A stretch of DNA of 26,658 nucleotides from an uncultured Collinsella sp. (GCA_902470805.1 CABRHX010000025.1:1-26658), one strand, 5' to 3'. Counted from the stretch's first letter, positions 1 through 10,574 are shown. Made by a program: numbers and translations. Notes: a model not told the origin generated them from the sequence alone.

Positions 1-6
1 AAAGAG

Positions 7-32
7 AAGAGGCGGGGCATGCCCCGCCTCTT
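7..32. terminator. Palindromic hairpin, possible terminator
   Basis: A perfect 26-nt palindrome (arm AAGAGGCGGGGC, effectively a 4-nt loop). Read on the minus strand it is followed by TTCTCTTT, a modest U-tract; on the plus strand it is followed by ACACCACAT, which is not terminator-like. It could be a second terminator for minus-strand transcription coming from the helicase side, or a bidirectional end for a gene left of the window. Confidence 0.5.
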
Positions 33-232
33 ACACCACATCTCTGCGCGCTACCATCCGAAGGCCACCGTTGGCGACGTCGAATCATATGCAGACAACT
101 CGAACTGCAGAATACTCCAAAAAATGCACGGCGCACCCCATGGGACCCATTGCTGCATGGCAGAAAATAGGTCCTCGGCATCCCCCAGATGCATTCCCGA
201 GAACATCACGTTTGAATTAGCGATGGACACGG

Positions 233-270
233 CAAACAAAAGGGCCCGAGCGTTGTTTGCTCGGGCCCTT
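233..270 (-). terminator. Rho-independent terminator of the helicase gene
   Basis: A 12-bp GC-rich stem (AAGGGCCCGAGC with its complement) around a 7-nt loop at 240-270. On the minus strand it is followed by TTTTGTTTG. It lies about 30 nt beyond the helicase stop codon. Confidence 0.85.
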
Positions 271-302
271 AGCTTGTCTCACGCTAGCGCGCGATGCGCA
301 TC

Positions 303-2552
<2,250 letters not shown>

Positions 2553-2751
2553 ATGTTGTTGTTCCTTATCTGCACGCGCTATGGGCACGGCATGCGGCCG
2601 CGCTGGCGTGCTTGGTAGTGCGCTAATACATACAAAAACGGGTGCGCACAGAGAGGACGTTGCTCAGCACGCTGGCAATCGCTTTGGCAGCCCTATCACG
2701 CGCCGTCCAGACGCAGCAGCTCTAAGCGATGGAGCAGATTCGCCGCCGGTT

Positions 2752-2757
2752 AGTATA
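2752..2757 (-). promoter_or_regulatory. Candidate -10 of helicase promoter, implying a long leader
   Basis: The minus strand reads TATACT here, a 5/6 match to TATAAT, about 200 nt upstream of the helicase start. No convincing -35 was found at 16-18 nt. If it is used, the mRNA has a 5' leader of roughly 190 nt. Long leaders are common on cold-shock helicase mRNAs; the assignment here is inference. Confidence 0.3.
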
Positions 2758-2823
2758 CCCGCACTCCGTATGCCCCCACGTAAACCACAGATGACGAGGC
2801 GGACGAGGTGGGCCCGGCCGATT

Positions 2824-2880
2824 ATCTCAATCTGTAACAGATGCAGGGCAAAATCGGGTCCAAATGTTACAGATCAAGAC
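2824..2880. repeat. 57-nt dyad repeat, single copy (unit 1)
   Basis: Left arm TCTCAATCTGTAACA and right arm TGTTACAGATCAAGAC enclose a 25-nt centre containing AAAATCGGGTCC. It lies in the divergent gap between the helicase and the FHA gene. The gap 2553-3058 holds otherwise only the candidate promoter elements listed here. The right arm contains an ATG in frame with the FHA gene, but it is part of the repeat and lacks a ribosome site. Confidence 0.85.
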
Positions 2881-2946
2881 AGAGGGGGATTTCCGTCCAG
2901 TCCAAACCAAATCTCTCAGTCTTCCTGCAATTTCGAACATGTGGCC

Positions 2947-2952
2947 TATAAT
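2947..2952 (+). promoter_or_regulatory. Candidate -10 box upstream of FHA gene
   Basis: An exact TATAAT, 107 nt before the GTG start. The best -35 (CTGCAA at 2925, 16-nt spacer) is weak. It lies just downstream of the dyad repeat at 2824-2880, so the repeat would sit next to the polymerase site. Confidence 0.4.
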
Positions 2953-3058
2953 GTTGCTTTGGTTACACTATTTATTGTGCAGCCATTTAATACGTCGCCC
3001 ACCGGGGCCATTAATTCCTATCGCCATATTGGCTAGGAAGCAATCAAAGGAGGTATCC

Positions 3059-4021
3059 GTGGCAGCAGAGACGCCTTGCTCGGTCCTCTATAACGATATT
3101 CGCTCGTTCGGCGGTCTTAAACATCTCGAGATCGCCCGAATGCTCATCAATGGAAACTCTTATCTCGGCAGTACCCTGCTCGAGAAATGCTCTTCCAACC
3201 GCTCGTATCTCACCCGTTACATCGTCCATCGCAAGCCTGACCAGTGCGCACCCTCCATCTACAGCGACTTTACCGTCACCACACTCAACCTTTCCTCGGC
3301 AATCTGCAGCAAGCTCGGCGGCGGCGAGTCCGCCTATCGGGCAATCGCCGAGCACTATCGCGGTCCGGCCGCCAACGAAATGATGTCGGCTCTCGCCAGC
3401 TACAAGCTGGACAGCCGCCTATATGCAAATGCCCTCAATCGCATCGACAACTTTGACGGCAATGCCGTGCGTGAAAAAAGCACGCTCTTCTTGATGCTCT
3501 TTGTGGCAACGGGGGCGCTCGCCGATCCCGTTCAGGGCGTGGCCACCGTCGAGCGCTTTTGCAGCAGCAAGACGGGCGGGCACTTCGGCACCACCGAAAC
3601 TACCGTCGGACGTGGCTTTATGAACAGCCTGGAACAGCCGCGCACCGTCGCCCCCAACCTCGGTCTGCTCAGAACCCATGCCGACAACTGCGCCGACATG
3701 CAAATCCATCCCCTCACACGCGATCCGCGCGGCACCGTGATCGGTTCTTTGCCCAAAACCTCGCCCAGCATCACCGATGTGGGCGCCGACGCATCGCGCG
3801 AGCATCTTCGCATTTGGCTCGAAGGCGGACGCTGGTACGCCCAGGGACTTGGATCGACCAACGGCACCGTGCTCGAATCGGGCGCAGGCGACGGCGACAT
3901 TGTGATTGAGCCGCCACGCGACCAACGCGAGCCCGGCAAAATCTATCCCCCGGTGGAAATCGAAAACAGCGACCGACTCCATTTGGGCCTCTACACAACA
4001 TTCCTTGTCATTGTGGACTAG
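3059..4021 (+). CDS. FHA-domain protein
   Basis: A 320-residue, probably cytoplasmic protein. The C-terminal third is an FHA (phosphothreonine-binding) domain: SREHL at 246-250 and GSTNGT at 265-270 match the conserved Ser-x-x-His and (S/T)-x-N-G blocks. The first ~200 residues look helical (SVLYNDIRSFGGLKHLEIARML) and match no family I recognise. I start at the GTG at 3059, which has AAAGGAGG five bases upstream. The in-frame ATG at 2864 is inside a repeat and has no ribosome site. FHA proteins bind phosphorylated partners of Ser/Thr kinases, and such a kinase gene follows 173 nt downstream. The two genes are separated by a strong terminator, so they are probably co-functional rather than one simple operon. 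Confidence 0.85.
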   Translation: MAAETPCSVLYNDIRSFGGLKHLEIARMLINGNSYLGSTLLEKCSSNRSYLTRYIVHRKPDQCAPSIYSDFTVTTLNLSSAICSKLGGGESAYRAIAEHYRGPAANEMMSALASYKLDSRLYANALNRIDNFDGNAVREKSTLFLMLFVATGALADPVQGVATVERFCSSKTGGHFGTTETTVGRGFMNSLEQPRTVAPNLGLLRTHADNCADMQIHPLTRDPRGTVIGSLPKTSPSITDVGADASREHLRIWLEGGRWYAQGLGSTNGTVLESGAGDGDIVIEPPRDQREPGKIYPPVEIENSDRLHLGLYTTFLVIVD

Positions 4022-4026
4022 TGCGC

Positions 4027-4069
4027 GGGTGGCGACCGAAAAACGGTCGCCACCCGTCTTTCGTCTTCT
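4027..4069 (+). terminator. Terminator after FHA gene
   Basis: A perfect 12-bp stem (GGGTGGCGACCG with its complement), loop AAAAA, then GTCTTTCGTCTTCT. It starts 5 nt after the FHA stop codon. Confidence 0.85.
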
Positions 4070-4113
4070 ACCTTCTGCGTCGTAAACGACAATACTCAGG
4101 GGCTTATGCTGAT

Positions 4114-4150
4114 GGTGCGGCTATCATGGTAATTTACCGATAGCCGCACC
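4114..4150 (+). promoter_or_regulatory. 37-nt near-perfect dyad upstream of kinase gene
   Basis: A 12-bp outer stem (GGTGCGGCTATC with its complement) and an inner GGTA/TACC stem, with one unpaired A. It ends 44 nt before the kinase ATG and has no U-tract, so it is not a classic terminator. It could be an operator or a 5'-leader RNA hairpin. A weak -10-like TATGCT lies just upstream at 4106. Confidence 0.6.
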
Positions 4151-4194
4151 GCCAACGTATACGCGCGGCAACCCATGCCAGACAAAGGAACGCC

Positions 4195-6279
4195 ATGGAT
4201 ACTACCGATAGCGCCTATGGCGACAAACTTATCCGCCTCGACACGTTCGACACCGCCGTGGCGGTCGACCCCAGCGCCGAGGACGACGCCAAGCGCCGGT
4301 TTATGACGCTCATCCTGCAAACGGACCATCACAGCAACGGCAACATCGGCCATGTACTGCGTGCAACCAACACCAACGGCGAGGTCTTTGCCGTCAAGCT
4401 GCTGGCAGACAACGCCATCCTTTCCGGCGAGACGCCCGATCGCTCCGCCGAGCAATCGGCCGCGCATCTGGCCAATACCGCCGCGCTGTTCGAGGAGTAC
4501 CGTCACCTGTGCACCGTCTCGCACCTGCGCGGATTTCCGCGTGTCTATGGCTACGGTTCTTGCGAGGACGACCCGCTCATCCTCATGGAGTGGGTCGAGG
4601 GCACCTCGCTCAAGCAGACGCTGCCCCTGCTTCCGCACGATACCTCGGGCGGGCTAACCACCCAGATGGTCGCCGCCGTCGGAAACGCCGTGCTTCGCGC
4701 GCTCTTGATGACCCAAGGCCTCGTGAATCCGGTCGTCCATCGCGATCTGTCGCCCGCCAATATCATGTTCCGCACCACCAGTCGAACGCTCGAGCAGCAG
4801 ATTGCCGACTGCTCCTTTGACCCCTGCCTCATCGACATGGGCTCCGCCACTATGGCCCTCAGCGATGACACGATCACCCGACGTGCCGACATCTGGCGCT
4901 TTGCCACGCCCGCATACGCCGCGCCCGAAATGCTCACGCAGGATATCGAAGGCATCGCGGCCCTTCGCCGCTCGCCCGCCATCGACGTCTATGCGCTTTC
5001 GAGCATTCTGTACCAGCTCTACAGCGGTCGTAAACCGTTCGATGTCGAGTCGACGGGCGCTGCGGCAACCGGCTCGTTCTATCTCATAAAGACCAAGACA
5101 AAACCGGCGCCGCTCGAGCCGCGTTGCGAGGGCGACAAAGCGCTTGTCCAGATCATCATGAAAGGTATCTCGGTTGAACAGGGCGATCGCCCCACCGAGC
5201 AGCAGATGCTCGAGGCGCTCTCGACATACCTTCCCGCTGCAGAATCTGAGGGCCGCGAGGGCGCGGGCAATGACGCCGTGATCGACATCGACTCCGGTAC
5301 GCACCTTAAGGTCGACGTCGCTGGCGAGCGCGCGCGAGAGATCCTGGAGCAGGCCCGGCATGATGCCATGACCCGCCGCCGCTTTATTATCGGCGGCGTC
5401 GTTGCAGCCGTTGCGGGACTCGGCGTCATTGGCGCGGCAACCCATGGCTTTGGCATCCCCGACTACCTGGACGGCATCCGCAGCTCGCTTGACGACTACA
5501 CCTGGGATCAGCTGCAGGAGATTTCGCTCAAGATCAAGGCTGCCGAGACCCGCAGCGAGGCGCGCGAGATTGCCAAGCGCTATCACCTGCTCGACGCCGA
5601 TGGACATATCCCCTATCCGTGCACCAAGCGCGTAACGCTCACCAACGGGCTGAAGGTCGGCGCGCAACTTGTGGGCATCCGCCACGACGAGCTTTTGGAC
5701 GGGACGGGCAGGGCCGGGCTGACGTTTATGTTCGATGCCGGCATTGCCGAGCGCGATGCTGCGGCTGAACCGCCGAGCGCCGGCTGGGCAGATTGCGAGC
5801 TGCGGGCATGGCTCGATGGCGGCGGCCTTAAGCTGCTGCCCAACGAGCTGCGCGCGCTTATTAAGGCCGTCAAGAAGACCTCGAACAACGTGGGCGTCGC
5901 CAGAAGCGCTTCGTGTCTGAGCGAGCTGCCCGCGACGCTCTGGCTGCCCGCCATGGTCGAGCTCTGCGGCGTACAGCCGCCCGATTCGTTTGCCGAGGAC
6001 TATCACTACCTGGCAGACATCTACAACGGCGAAGGCAAGGAGTACCAGCTCTTCCGCGAGCTCAAGGTGAGTGCGTATTCCACCAACTCGACCATGGTGC
6101 GCCAGTGGAAAGGTAAGGACACCTGCTGGTGGGAGCGCACGGTGAGCCCCGACACGTCGGAGACCGAAGGCACGCTCTACATAAACCGCGTGGGCCACGA
6201 CGGAGACGTCTTTATGTACGCAACGCCCGCGGAAGAGCCAAACAAGCTAACCTGTGTGATCCCCGGGTTCTGTATCTAG
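4195..6279 (+). CDS. Membrane Ser/Thr protein kinase-like protein with DUF6273-like outer domain
   Basis: 694 residues. The N-terminal ~350 residues are a eukaryotic-type kinase fold: G-loop-like NGNIGHV, VAIK-type lysine K68, catalytic HRDLSPAN with D184 and N189, a DMG (not DFG) metal motif with D214, and an APE-type AAPEML. The loop between HRD and DMG is longer than usual. RRR and a single membrane helix (about 397-419) follow. The remaining ~270 residues would be outside the cell. Their end (CELRAWLDGG, DTCWWERTVSP, CVIPGFCI) resembles DUF6273, a domain common at the ends of Firmicutes and actinobacterial surface proteins. PASTA repeats, usual in this kinase class, are absent. The ATG at 4195 has AAAGGA eight bases upstream. 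Key catalytic residues are present, so activity is plausible. Its probable partner is the FHA protein upstream. Confidence 0.85.
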   Translation: MDTTDSAYGDKLIRLDTFDTAVAVDPSAEDDAKRRFMTLILQTDHHSNGNIGHVLRATNTNGEVFAVKLLADNAILSGETPDRSAEQSAAHLANTAALFEEYRHLCTVSHLRGFPRVYGYGSCEDDPLILMEWVEGTSLKQTLPLLPHDTSGGLTTQMVAAVGNAVLRALLMTQGLVNPVVHRDLSPANIMFRTTSRTLEQQIADCSFDPCLIDMGSATMALSDDTITRRADIWRFATPAYAAPEMLTQDIEGIAALRRSPAIDVYALSSILYQLYSGRKPFDVESTGAAATGSFYLIKTKTKPAPLEPRCEGDKALVQIIMKGISVEQGDRPTEQQMLEALSTYLPAAESEGREGAGNDAVIDIDSGTHLKVDVAGERAREILEQARHDAMTRRRFIIGGVVAAVAGLGVIGAATHGFGIPDYLDGIRSSLDDYTWDQLQEISLKIKAAETRSEAREIAKRYHLLDADGHIPYPCTKRVTLTNGLKVGAQLVGIRHDELLDGTGRAGLTFMFDAGIAERDAAAEPPSAGWADCELRAWLDGGGLKLLPNELRALIKAVKKTSNNVGVARSASCLSELPATLWLPAMVELCGVQPPDSFAEDYHYLADIYNGEGKEYQLFRELKVSAYSTNSTMVRQWKGKDTCWWERTVSPDTSETEGTLYINRVGHDGDVFMYATPAEEPNKLTCVIPGFCI

Positions 6280-6326
6280 GCGGCGGGCGTCTTGCCGCGG
6301 CGGCGGCGGGCGCTCCCCCGGGATTT

Positions 6327-6544
6327 GTCTCGATCTGTAACATCTAGCAGGTAAAACCGGGTCTAGTTGTTACAGAACGAGATAAACCCCAACCCCGCGA
6401 GACAACATCTCGATCTGTAACAGTAAGGGATCAAAAACCTCTCTAGATGTTACAGATCGAGACGTTTGAGTTGACCCCGGACGGTTTGTCTCGATCTGTA
6501 ACAGTTAGAGGTCATATTTGCTGCTAGATGTTACAGATCGAGAC
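6327..6544. repeat. Cluster A of the 57-nt dyad repeat (units 2-4)
   Basis: Units at 6327-6383, 6407-6463 and 6488-6544, separated by 23- and 24-nt linkers. The first unit has the variant right arm ACAGAACGAGA. Linker 1 contains CAACCCC(G)CGAGACAAC and linker 2 contains GTTTGAGTTGACC. Both linkers recur in the same order in the cluster after the surface-protein gene. The gap 6280-6685 holds this cluster and the leader of the surface gene. I see no clear terminator for the kinase gene. Confidence 0.9.
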
Positions 6545-6607
6545 GTTAGCTTGCCGAGAACTTCGCCTCATAAATGTGACTCAAGTGTGTCGATATTTCC
6601 TTGCCAA

Positions 6608-6619
6608 TGTTGCGCAACA
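6608..6619. promoter_or_regulatory. 12-nt palindrome in the leader of the surface-protein gene
   Basis: TGTTGCGCAACA is a perfect palindrome 67 nt before the start codon, in the stretch where a promoter would be expected. No clear -10/-35 pair was found. A role as operator is only a possibility. Confidence 0.25.
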
Positions 6620-6685
6620 GGAACCCTTTCGGCGGTCGTAACGTACGAATTCTCATAGGTACCCCTTCAACGATTGGGAGAAGAA

Positions 6686-9600
6686 ATGGCAAAGTACGCA
6701 CCTAAACACTTGGAACCCTCAGGCGGCGCCGAGCCCCGTCATGCATTCGCGGGTCACAAGACCGCGCGACTCGCCGTCACCGCAGCCACCACCATCGCAA
6801 TGACTGGTTCGTCATTGCTCGCCCCGTTCTCGGCATTTGCCAACGATGCGAACGACACCACGGCACAGGACGCAATCATGTCCCCGCTCGCCGTCCACGC
6901 CGGCGAGGCAGCAGGCTCCGCAGTAAAGACGAACGCCCAGAAAATTGCCGACTTGCAAACCGCAATCGACGCCGCAAAGGCTGCCGAGGCAGAAGCCAAG
7001 TCCGACTACGACACGGCAGTCGCCCCCTATACCAAAAAGCAGACGGCACGTGACAACGCTCAGACCGCTTACGACGCTTCCGTCTCCGACAATTCGCAGG
7101 CAGAAGCCGCCGCGCGTGCCGAATACGCTCGCCAGCTCGATGAAAGCGTCAAGGCTGCCGACAGCGCCAGTGCTACGCTGAAGGATGCCCAGAGCAAACT
7201 CGACACGGCCAAGACCGATGCCGAGAGCAAGACGAAGGCACTCGACTCCGCAAAGCAGGCGGCAGCCGACGCACAGGCCAAGCTTGAGGAAGCCCAGAAG
7301 GCAGCCGCCAACGCAACGCCGGAGGAAATCAAGGCCGCCGAGCAGTCTGCCGCAGATGCCCAGAAGGTTCTTGACCAGGCAAAGGCTGCGAAGGCCACTG
7401 CCGATTCCGCGCTCGCCGATGCCCAGCAGGCTCAGAGCGCCGCGCAGAGCGCTTACGACGAGGCGGCAGGCACGCTGACTTCCGCCCAGCAGGCAAAGAC
7501 CGCCGCGGATAGCCAGGTAGCCACAGCGCAGGCGGCGTACGACAGCGCGCAGGCCGATTTGGCAGCCGCAAAGGCAGGCGTCGAGGGTCCGGAGTATAAC
7601 GCCGCCCAGGCAAAGGTCGATGCGGCCAAGACCGATCTTGACGCTGCAAAGAGCGCCCAAGCAGGCGCCGAGAAGGCCCTGGAAAGCGCCCAGCAGGATC
7701 AGAGCCAGAAGCAAAACGACCTTGCCGCCGCCCAATCGGGACTCGATGCTGCAAAGCAGAACGCCGAGCAAAAGAAATCCGAACTCGATGCCGCGAATGC
7801 CACAGTCTCCGCAAAGGACGAGGCCCTCAAGGACGCGAAGGCAGCCCATAGTGCCGAGCTTGCCAAGCTCGATGAGGCGAATAAAGCCGTCGAGGACGCA
7901 AAGGCAGCAAAGACGGCTGCAGACGAGGCGGCCGCGCAAGCTCAGAACGAGCTGCAGTCAGCCCAAGCCGCAGTTCAGTCTGCTCAAGCTGCCGTCGACG
8001 CCGCCCAGCAGGCAGCAAACTCTGCCGAGTCCACGCTCAAGCAGGGTGCTATTGGGTTCTTTAAATCCGTTGGCGCCAATGAGGCCGTCTCGATTATTGA
8101 AAACTGCCTGTACAAGGATGCCACCCATGTTGGCGATGACGACGATGCGACTTCGCTCGACAATATGGTCTCGGCAGTCACCGTCATGAAGTCGATTAAC
8201 AGCTACCGCGTTTCCGTTGGCCTGAGCCCGCTCAACGTCACGTACAACCTTGTCGCGGCGGCAATTGCCGATGCCAACTGGTCGAGCTCGAACATTGAGC
8301 ACGCAAAGCAGTTCGACGTCTCAGAGAACCTCTCGTGGGGGTACAGCGACCCCTGTCAGGGATGGATTACGGAGGAAAAGGCATACTTCGACGAGGCAGC
8401 CGCCAAATTGGGCGGCTACAACCTCACAGGACAAGCTGCCTACAACTTCTACACTGCCCATAAAGCCGACATTATCAGTTATGTCGCCGATAAGTTTGGC
8501 GCAATGGTAGGCCATTACACCAACTGCATCGATCCTGACCTTGCAGTCATGGGCACGGGAACAAACACCTCCACCAAAAATAATATCTACGGCACCACCG
8601 CCTCGTTTACCGCCCAGACAGCCTCGCCATGGAAACCCGGCCACGATTGGACAAGCGCTGCTATGTCCGTCGACGAGTTCGAGCAGACGCTTAACGACTA
8701 CGTCAACGGGCTCAAAAACTCTGGAAGCAAGCTCGACACTGCCAAGAAGGATCTTGCCAGCAAGCAAGCTGCACTCCAGCAGGCATCCCAAAACAAGCAG
8801 AAGGCCGACGAAACTGCAAGCGAAGCCGCATCCGCGGTCGAGCAAAAGCAGCAGACAGCACACAATCAAAGCGTCAACGTCGCTACCGCCGCAGCTGCCG
8901 TAACCACAGCCCAGTCGGAACGCGATGTCGCGCAAAACACTGCGGATGCGGCTAGTGCGCAGGCGGCAGCCGCGCAAGCCGCAGTCACTCAAAAGCAGGG
9001 TGACGTCGACGCCGCCCAGGCAGCATATGACCAGGCGCAGCAAACAGTCGCAGTACGGGCAACGGATCTCGAAAACGCAAAGAACGCCGTTGCAGACAAG
9101 CAGACCGCCTACGCCGCCGCTAGCGATGAGCTCGCAAAGTTTTCTGCCGATGTTGCTGCGGCTCAGGAGAAGGCTGATAAGGCTCACCAAACGCTTGATA
9201 AAACCATGGTCGCTCAGGCATCTGCCCAGAGTGCTCTCGAAAAGGCGAAGATCGACGAGACCGCCAAGAAGCAGGCACTCGGCACCGCGAAGGACAACGC
9301 CGAGGCCAAGGCGGCGACCGCGGAGCACGCCGCGAGCGTTCTGACCGCGGCGAAAAACGACTTCGCTTCAAAGAAGGCTCATGCCGACGCCCTGAGCAAT
9401 GCAGCCGATAATCTTGCCACCGCCGAGGCGGCCAAGAAGGACGCCGACGCAGCAGTGACTGAGGCCGGAGTCGCCCTTGGTGCGGCAAATGATGCCATCG
9501 CGAACGCCGAACAGGCGGTCGAGAATTCTCAGGCCGCATCGGACGCCGCTGTCGCTACCCTCGGAAAGCTCAAGTCCATCAACGTCGAAAACGGCATTGC

Positions 9601-10045
9601 TACTGGCTCTGACGCAAACGCGAACGATACGCTCAATGCCCTCTTTGCCAAGTGCGTCGTTGCCAAGCAGGTTGAACTTAACGCAAAGGTCGCACTTGAT
9701 GCCGCTCAGGCAGACCTTGATGCTGCGACGCCCGCCTACACCGCGGCTCTCAACAGCTACAACGAGGCGAAGGCAAAACGCGTAGCCGCCGAGCAAGCCC
9801 TGAAGGACGAGATCGCCCACCAGGAGCAAGAGGCGGCGAAGGCCGAGCAGGCCAAGATCGCGCAGGCTGCCGCTAAGCCGGTTGCCGGAAAGCCATCCGC
9901 CGGCAGCGCCAAGACGGCAGCCAACTCGGCGCTTCCCACCACAGGCGACAATGCTGCGCTCGCCGGTGAGACGTTTGTCATCGGAGGCGTCGTGCTTGTA
10001 GCCGCCGGCGTCTTCCTGACCGACAAGAAACGTCGTCAGGAGTAA
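6686..10045 (+). CDS. LPxTG-anchored coiled-coil surface protein with central CAP domain
   Basis: 1119 residues, secreted and wall-anchored. A Sec signal peptide spans 1-52 (basic KTAR, hydrophobic core, SAFA|ND cleavage). Residues ~91-450 and ~660-1060 are Ala-rich heptad coiled coils full of A, K, Q, D and E. Between them, ~490-655 is a CAP/SCP-like domain: INSYRVSVGLSPL, SENLSWG with E547, and GHYTNCIDPDLAVMGTG with H610. The C-terminus carries sortase motif LPTTG (1083-1087), a membrane helix and the tail DKKRRQE. I start at ATG 6686, with GGGAG five bases upstream; the in-frame TTG at 6674 overlaps that site. CAP domains occur in bacterial surface proteins, but their role there is mostly unknown; adhesion is inference. 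The two coils could form a hairpin stalk presenting the CAP domain. The gene is monocistronic and bracketed by related repeat clusters. Confidence 0.92.
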   Translation: MAKYAPKHLEPSGGAEPRHAFAGHKTARLAVTAATTIAMTGSSLLAPFSAFANDANDTTAQDAIMSPLAVHAGEAAGSAVKTNAQKIADLQTAIDAAKAAEAEAKSDYDTAVAPYTKKQTARDNAQTAYDASVSDNSQAEAAARAEYARQLDESVKAADSASATLKDAQSKLDTAKTDAESKTKALDSAKQAAADAQAKLEEAQKAAANATPEEIKAAEQSAADAQKVLDQAKAAKATADSALADAQQAQSAAQSAYDEAAGTLTSAQQAKTAADSQVATAQAAYDSAQADLAAAKAGVEGPEYNAAQAKVDAAKTDLDAAKSAQAGAEKALESAQQDQSQKQNDLAAAQSGLDAAKQNAEQKKSELDAANATVSAKDEALKDAKAAHSAELAKLDEANKAVEDAKAAKTAADEAAAQAQNELQSAQAAVQSAQAAVDAAQQAANSAESTLKQGAIGFFKSVGANEAVSIIENCLYKDATHVGDDDDATSLDNMVSAVTVMKSINSYRVSVGLSPLNVTYNLVAAAIADANWSSSNIEHAKQFDVSENLSWGYSDPCQGWITEEKAYFDEAAAKLGGYNLTGQAAYNFYTAHKADIISYVADKFGAMVGHYTNCIDPDLAVMGTGTNTSTKNNIYGTTASFTAQTASPWKPGHDWTSAAMSVDEFEQTLNDYVNGLKNSGSKLDTAKKDLASKQAALQQASQNKQKADETASEAASAVEQKQQTAHNQSVNVATAAAAVTTAQSERDVAQNTADAASAQAAAAQAAVTQKQGDVDAAQAAYDQAQQTVAVRATDLENAKNAVADKQTAYAAASDELAKFSADVAAAQEKADKAHQTLDKTMVAQASAQSALEKAKIDETAKKQALGTAKDNAEAKAATAEHAASVLTAAKNDFASKKAHADALSNAADNLATAEAAKKDADAAVTEAGVALGAANDAIANAEQAVENSQAASDAAVATLGKLKSINVENGIATGSDANANDTLNALFAKCVVAKQVELNAKVALDAAQADLDAATPAYTAALNSYNEAKAKRVAAEQALKDEIAHQEQEAAKAEQAKIAQAAAKPVAGKPSAGSAKTAANSALPTTGDNAALAGETFVIGGVVLVAAGVFLTDKKRRQE

Positions 10046-10102
10046 GGATTCGGAGGCAGCCTCTCCTCCTCTCCCGCTACTTCGTAAACCCTGCCCAACA
10101 TG

Positions 10103-10140
10103 CGCCGGGGCGTCCATCACACGGGTGCCCCGGCGTTTTT
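10103..10140 (+). terminator. Terminator of surface-protein gene
   Basis: A 9-bp stem (CGCCGGGGC with its complement), 15-nt loop, then TTTTT. It lies 57 nt after the stop codon. Confidence 0.9.
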
Positions 10141-10172
10141 CATTGCAGGGTCCAAGACACCTGCTCCGGTTT

Positions 10173-10471
10173 GTCTCGATCTGTAACAGTAAGGGGTCAT
10201 CTTCGCTGCTAGGTGTTACAGATCAAGACGTTTGAGTTGACCCCGGACGGTTTCTCTCGATCTGTAACAGTAACTCGGCAAAACGGTCCCCAGATGTTAC
10301 AGAACGAGACAAATCTCAACCCCACGAGACAACATCTCAATCTGTAACAGTAAGGGGTCAAAAACCGGTCCAGATGTTACAGATCGAGATGTTTGAGTTG
10401 ACCGCGGACGGTCTGTCTCGATCTGTAACAGTTACGGCTCAAAAACTGGACCAGATGTTACAGATTGAGAT
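10173..10471. repeat. Cluster B of the 57-nt dyad repeat (units 5-8)
   Basis: Units at 10173-10229, 10254-10310, 10334-10390 and 10415-10471, with linkers of 24, 23 and 24 nt. Units 6-8 correspond in order to units 2-4 of cluster A, sharing the variant arm AACGAGA in the first and both linkers. A decayed left arm (TCTTCATCTGTAATG, 11 of 15 bases) lies at 10506-10520, just before the copper promoter. The gap 10046-10621 is fully accounted for by the terminator, this cluster and the copper operator. Confidence 0.9.
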
Positions 10472-10543
10472 GTTTGGCAGGGACGGTCCATCGGCCAACC
10501 ATCCATCTTCATCTGTAATGAAATCTCATATATTTTTCTGCAC

Positions 10544-10574
10544 TGGACACCCCCAGGGGGTATGGGTGTATAGT
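10544..10574 (+). promoter_or_regulatory. copA promoter with CsoR-type operator
   Basis: A -35-like TGGACA (10544) and a -10-like TATAGT (10569) are separated by 19 nt. The spacer is filled by CCCCCAGGGGGTATGGGTGT, which has nested dyads (CCCCC/GGGGG and ACACCC/GGGTGT). This resembles the known G/C-tract CsoR operators such as the B. subtilis copZA site. A csoR gene closes the same locus, supporting autoregulated copper induction. The 19-nt spacing is also typical of MerR-family promoters, but no MerR/CueR gene is present. Confidence 0.65.

Noticed and set aside
51..239. Small minus-strand open frame between the two hairpins at the left edge
   Set aside because: Its first codon is a TTG inside the terminator tail; the internal ATGs have no ribosome site. 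The hairpin at 7-32 could suggest a small transcript, but nothing in the peptide supports it.
2864..3058. N-terminal extension of the FHA protein
   Set aside because: The extension begins inside repeat unit 1 and lacks a ribosome site, while GTG 3059 has AAAGGAGG at ideal spacing.
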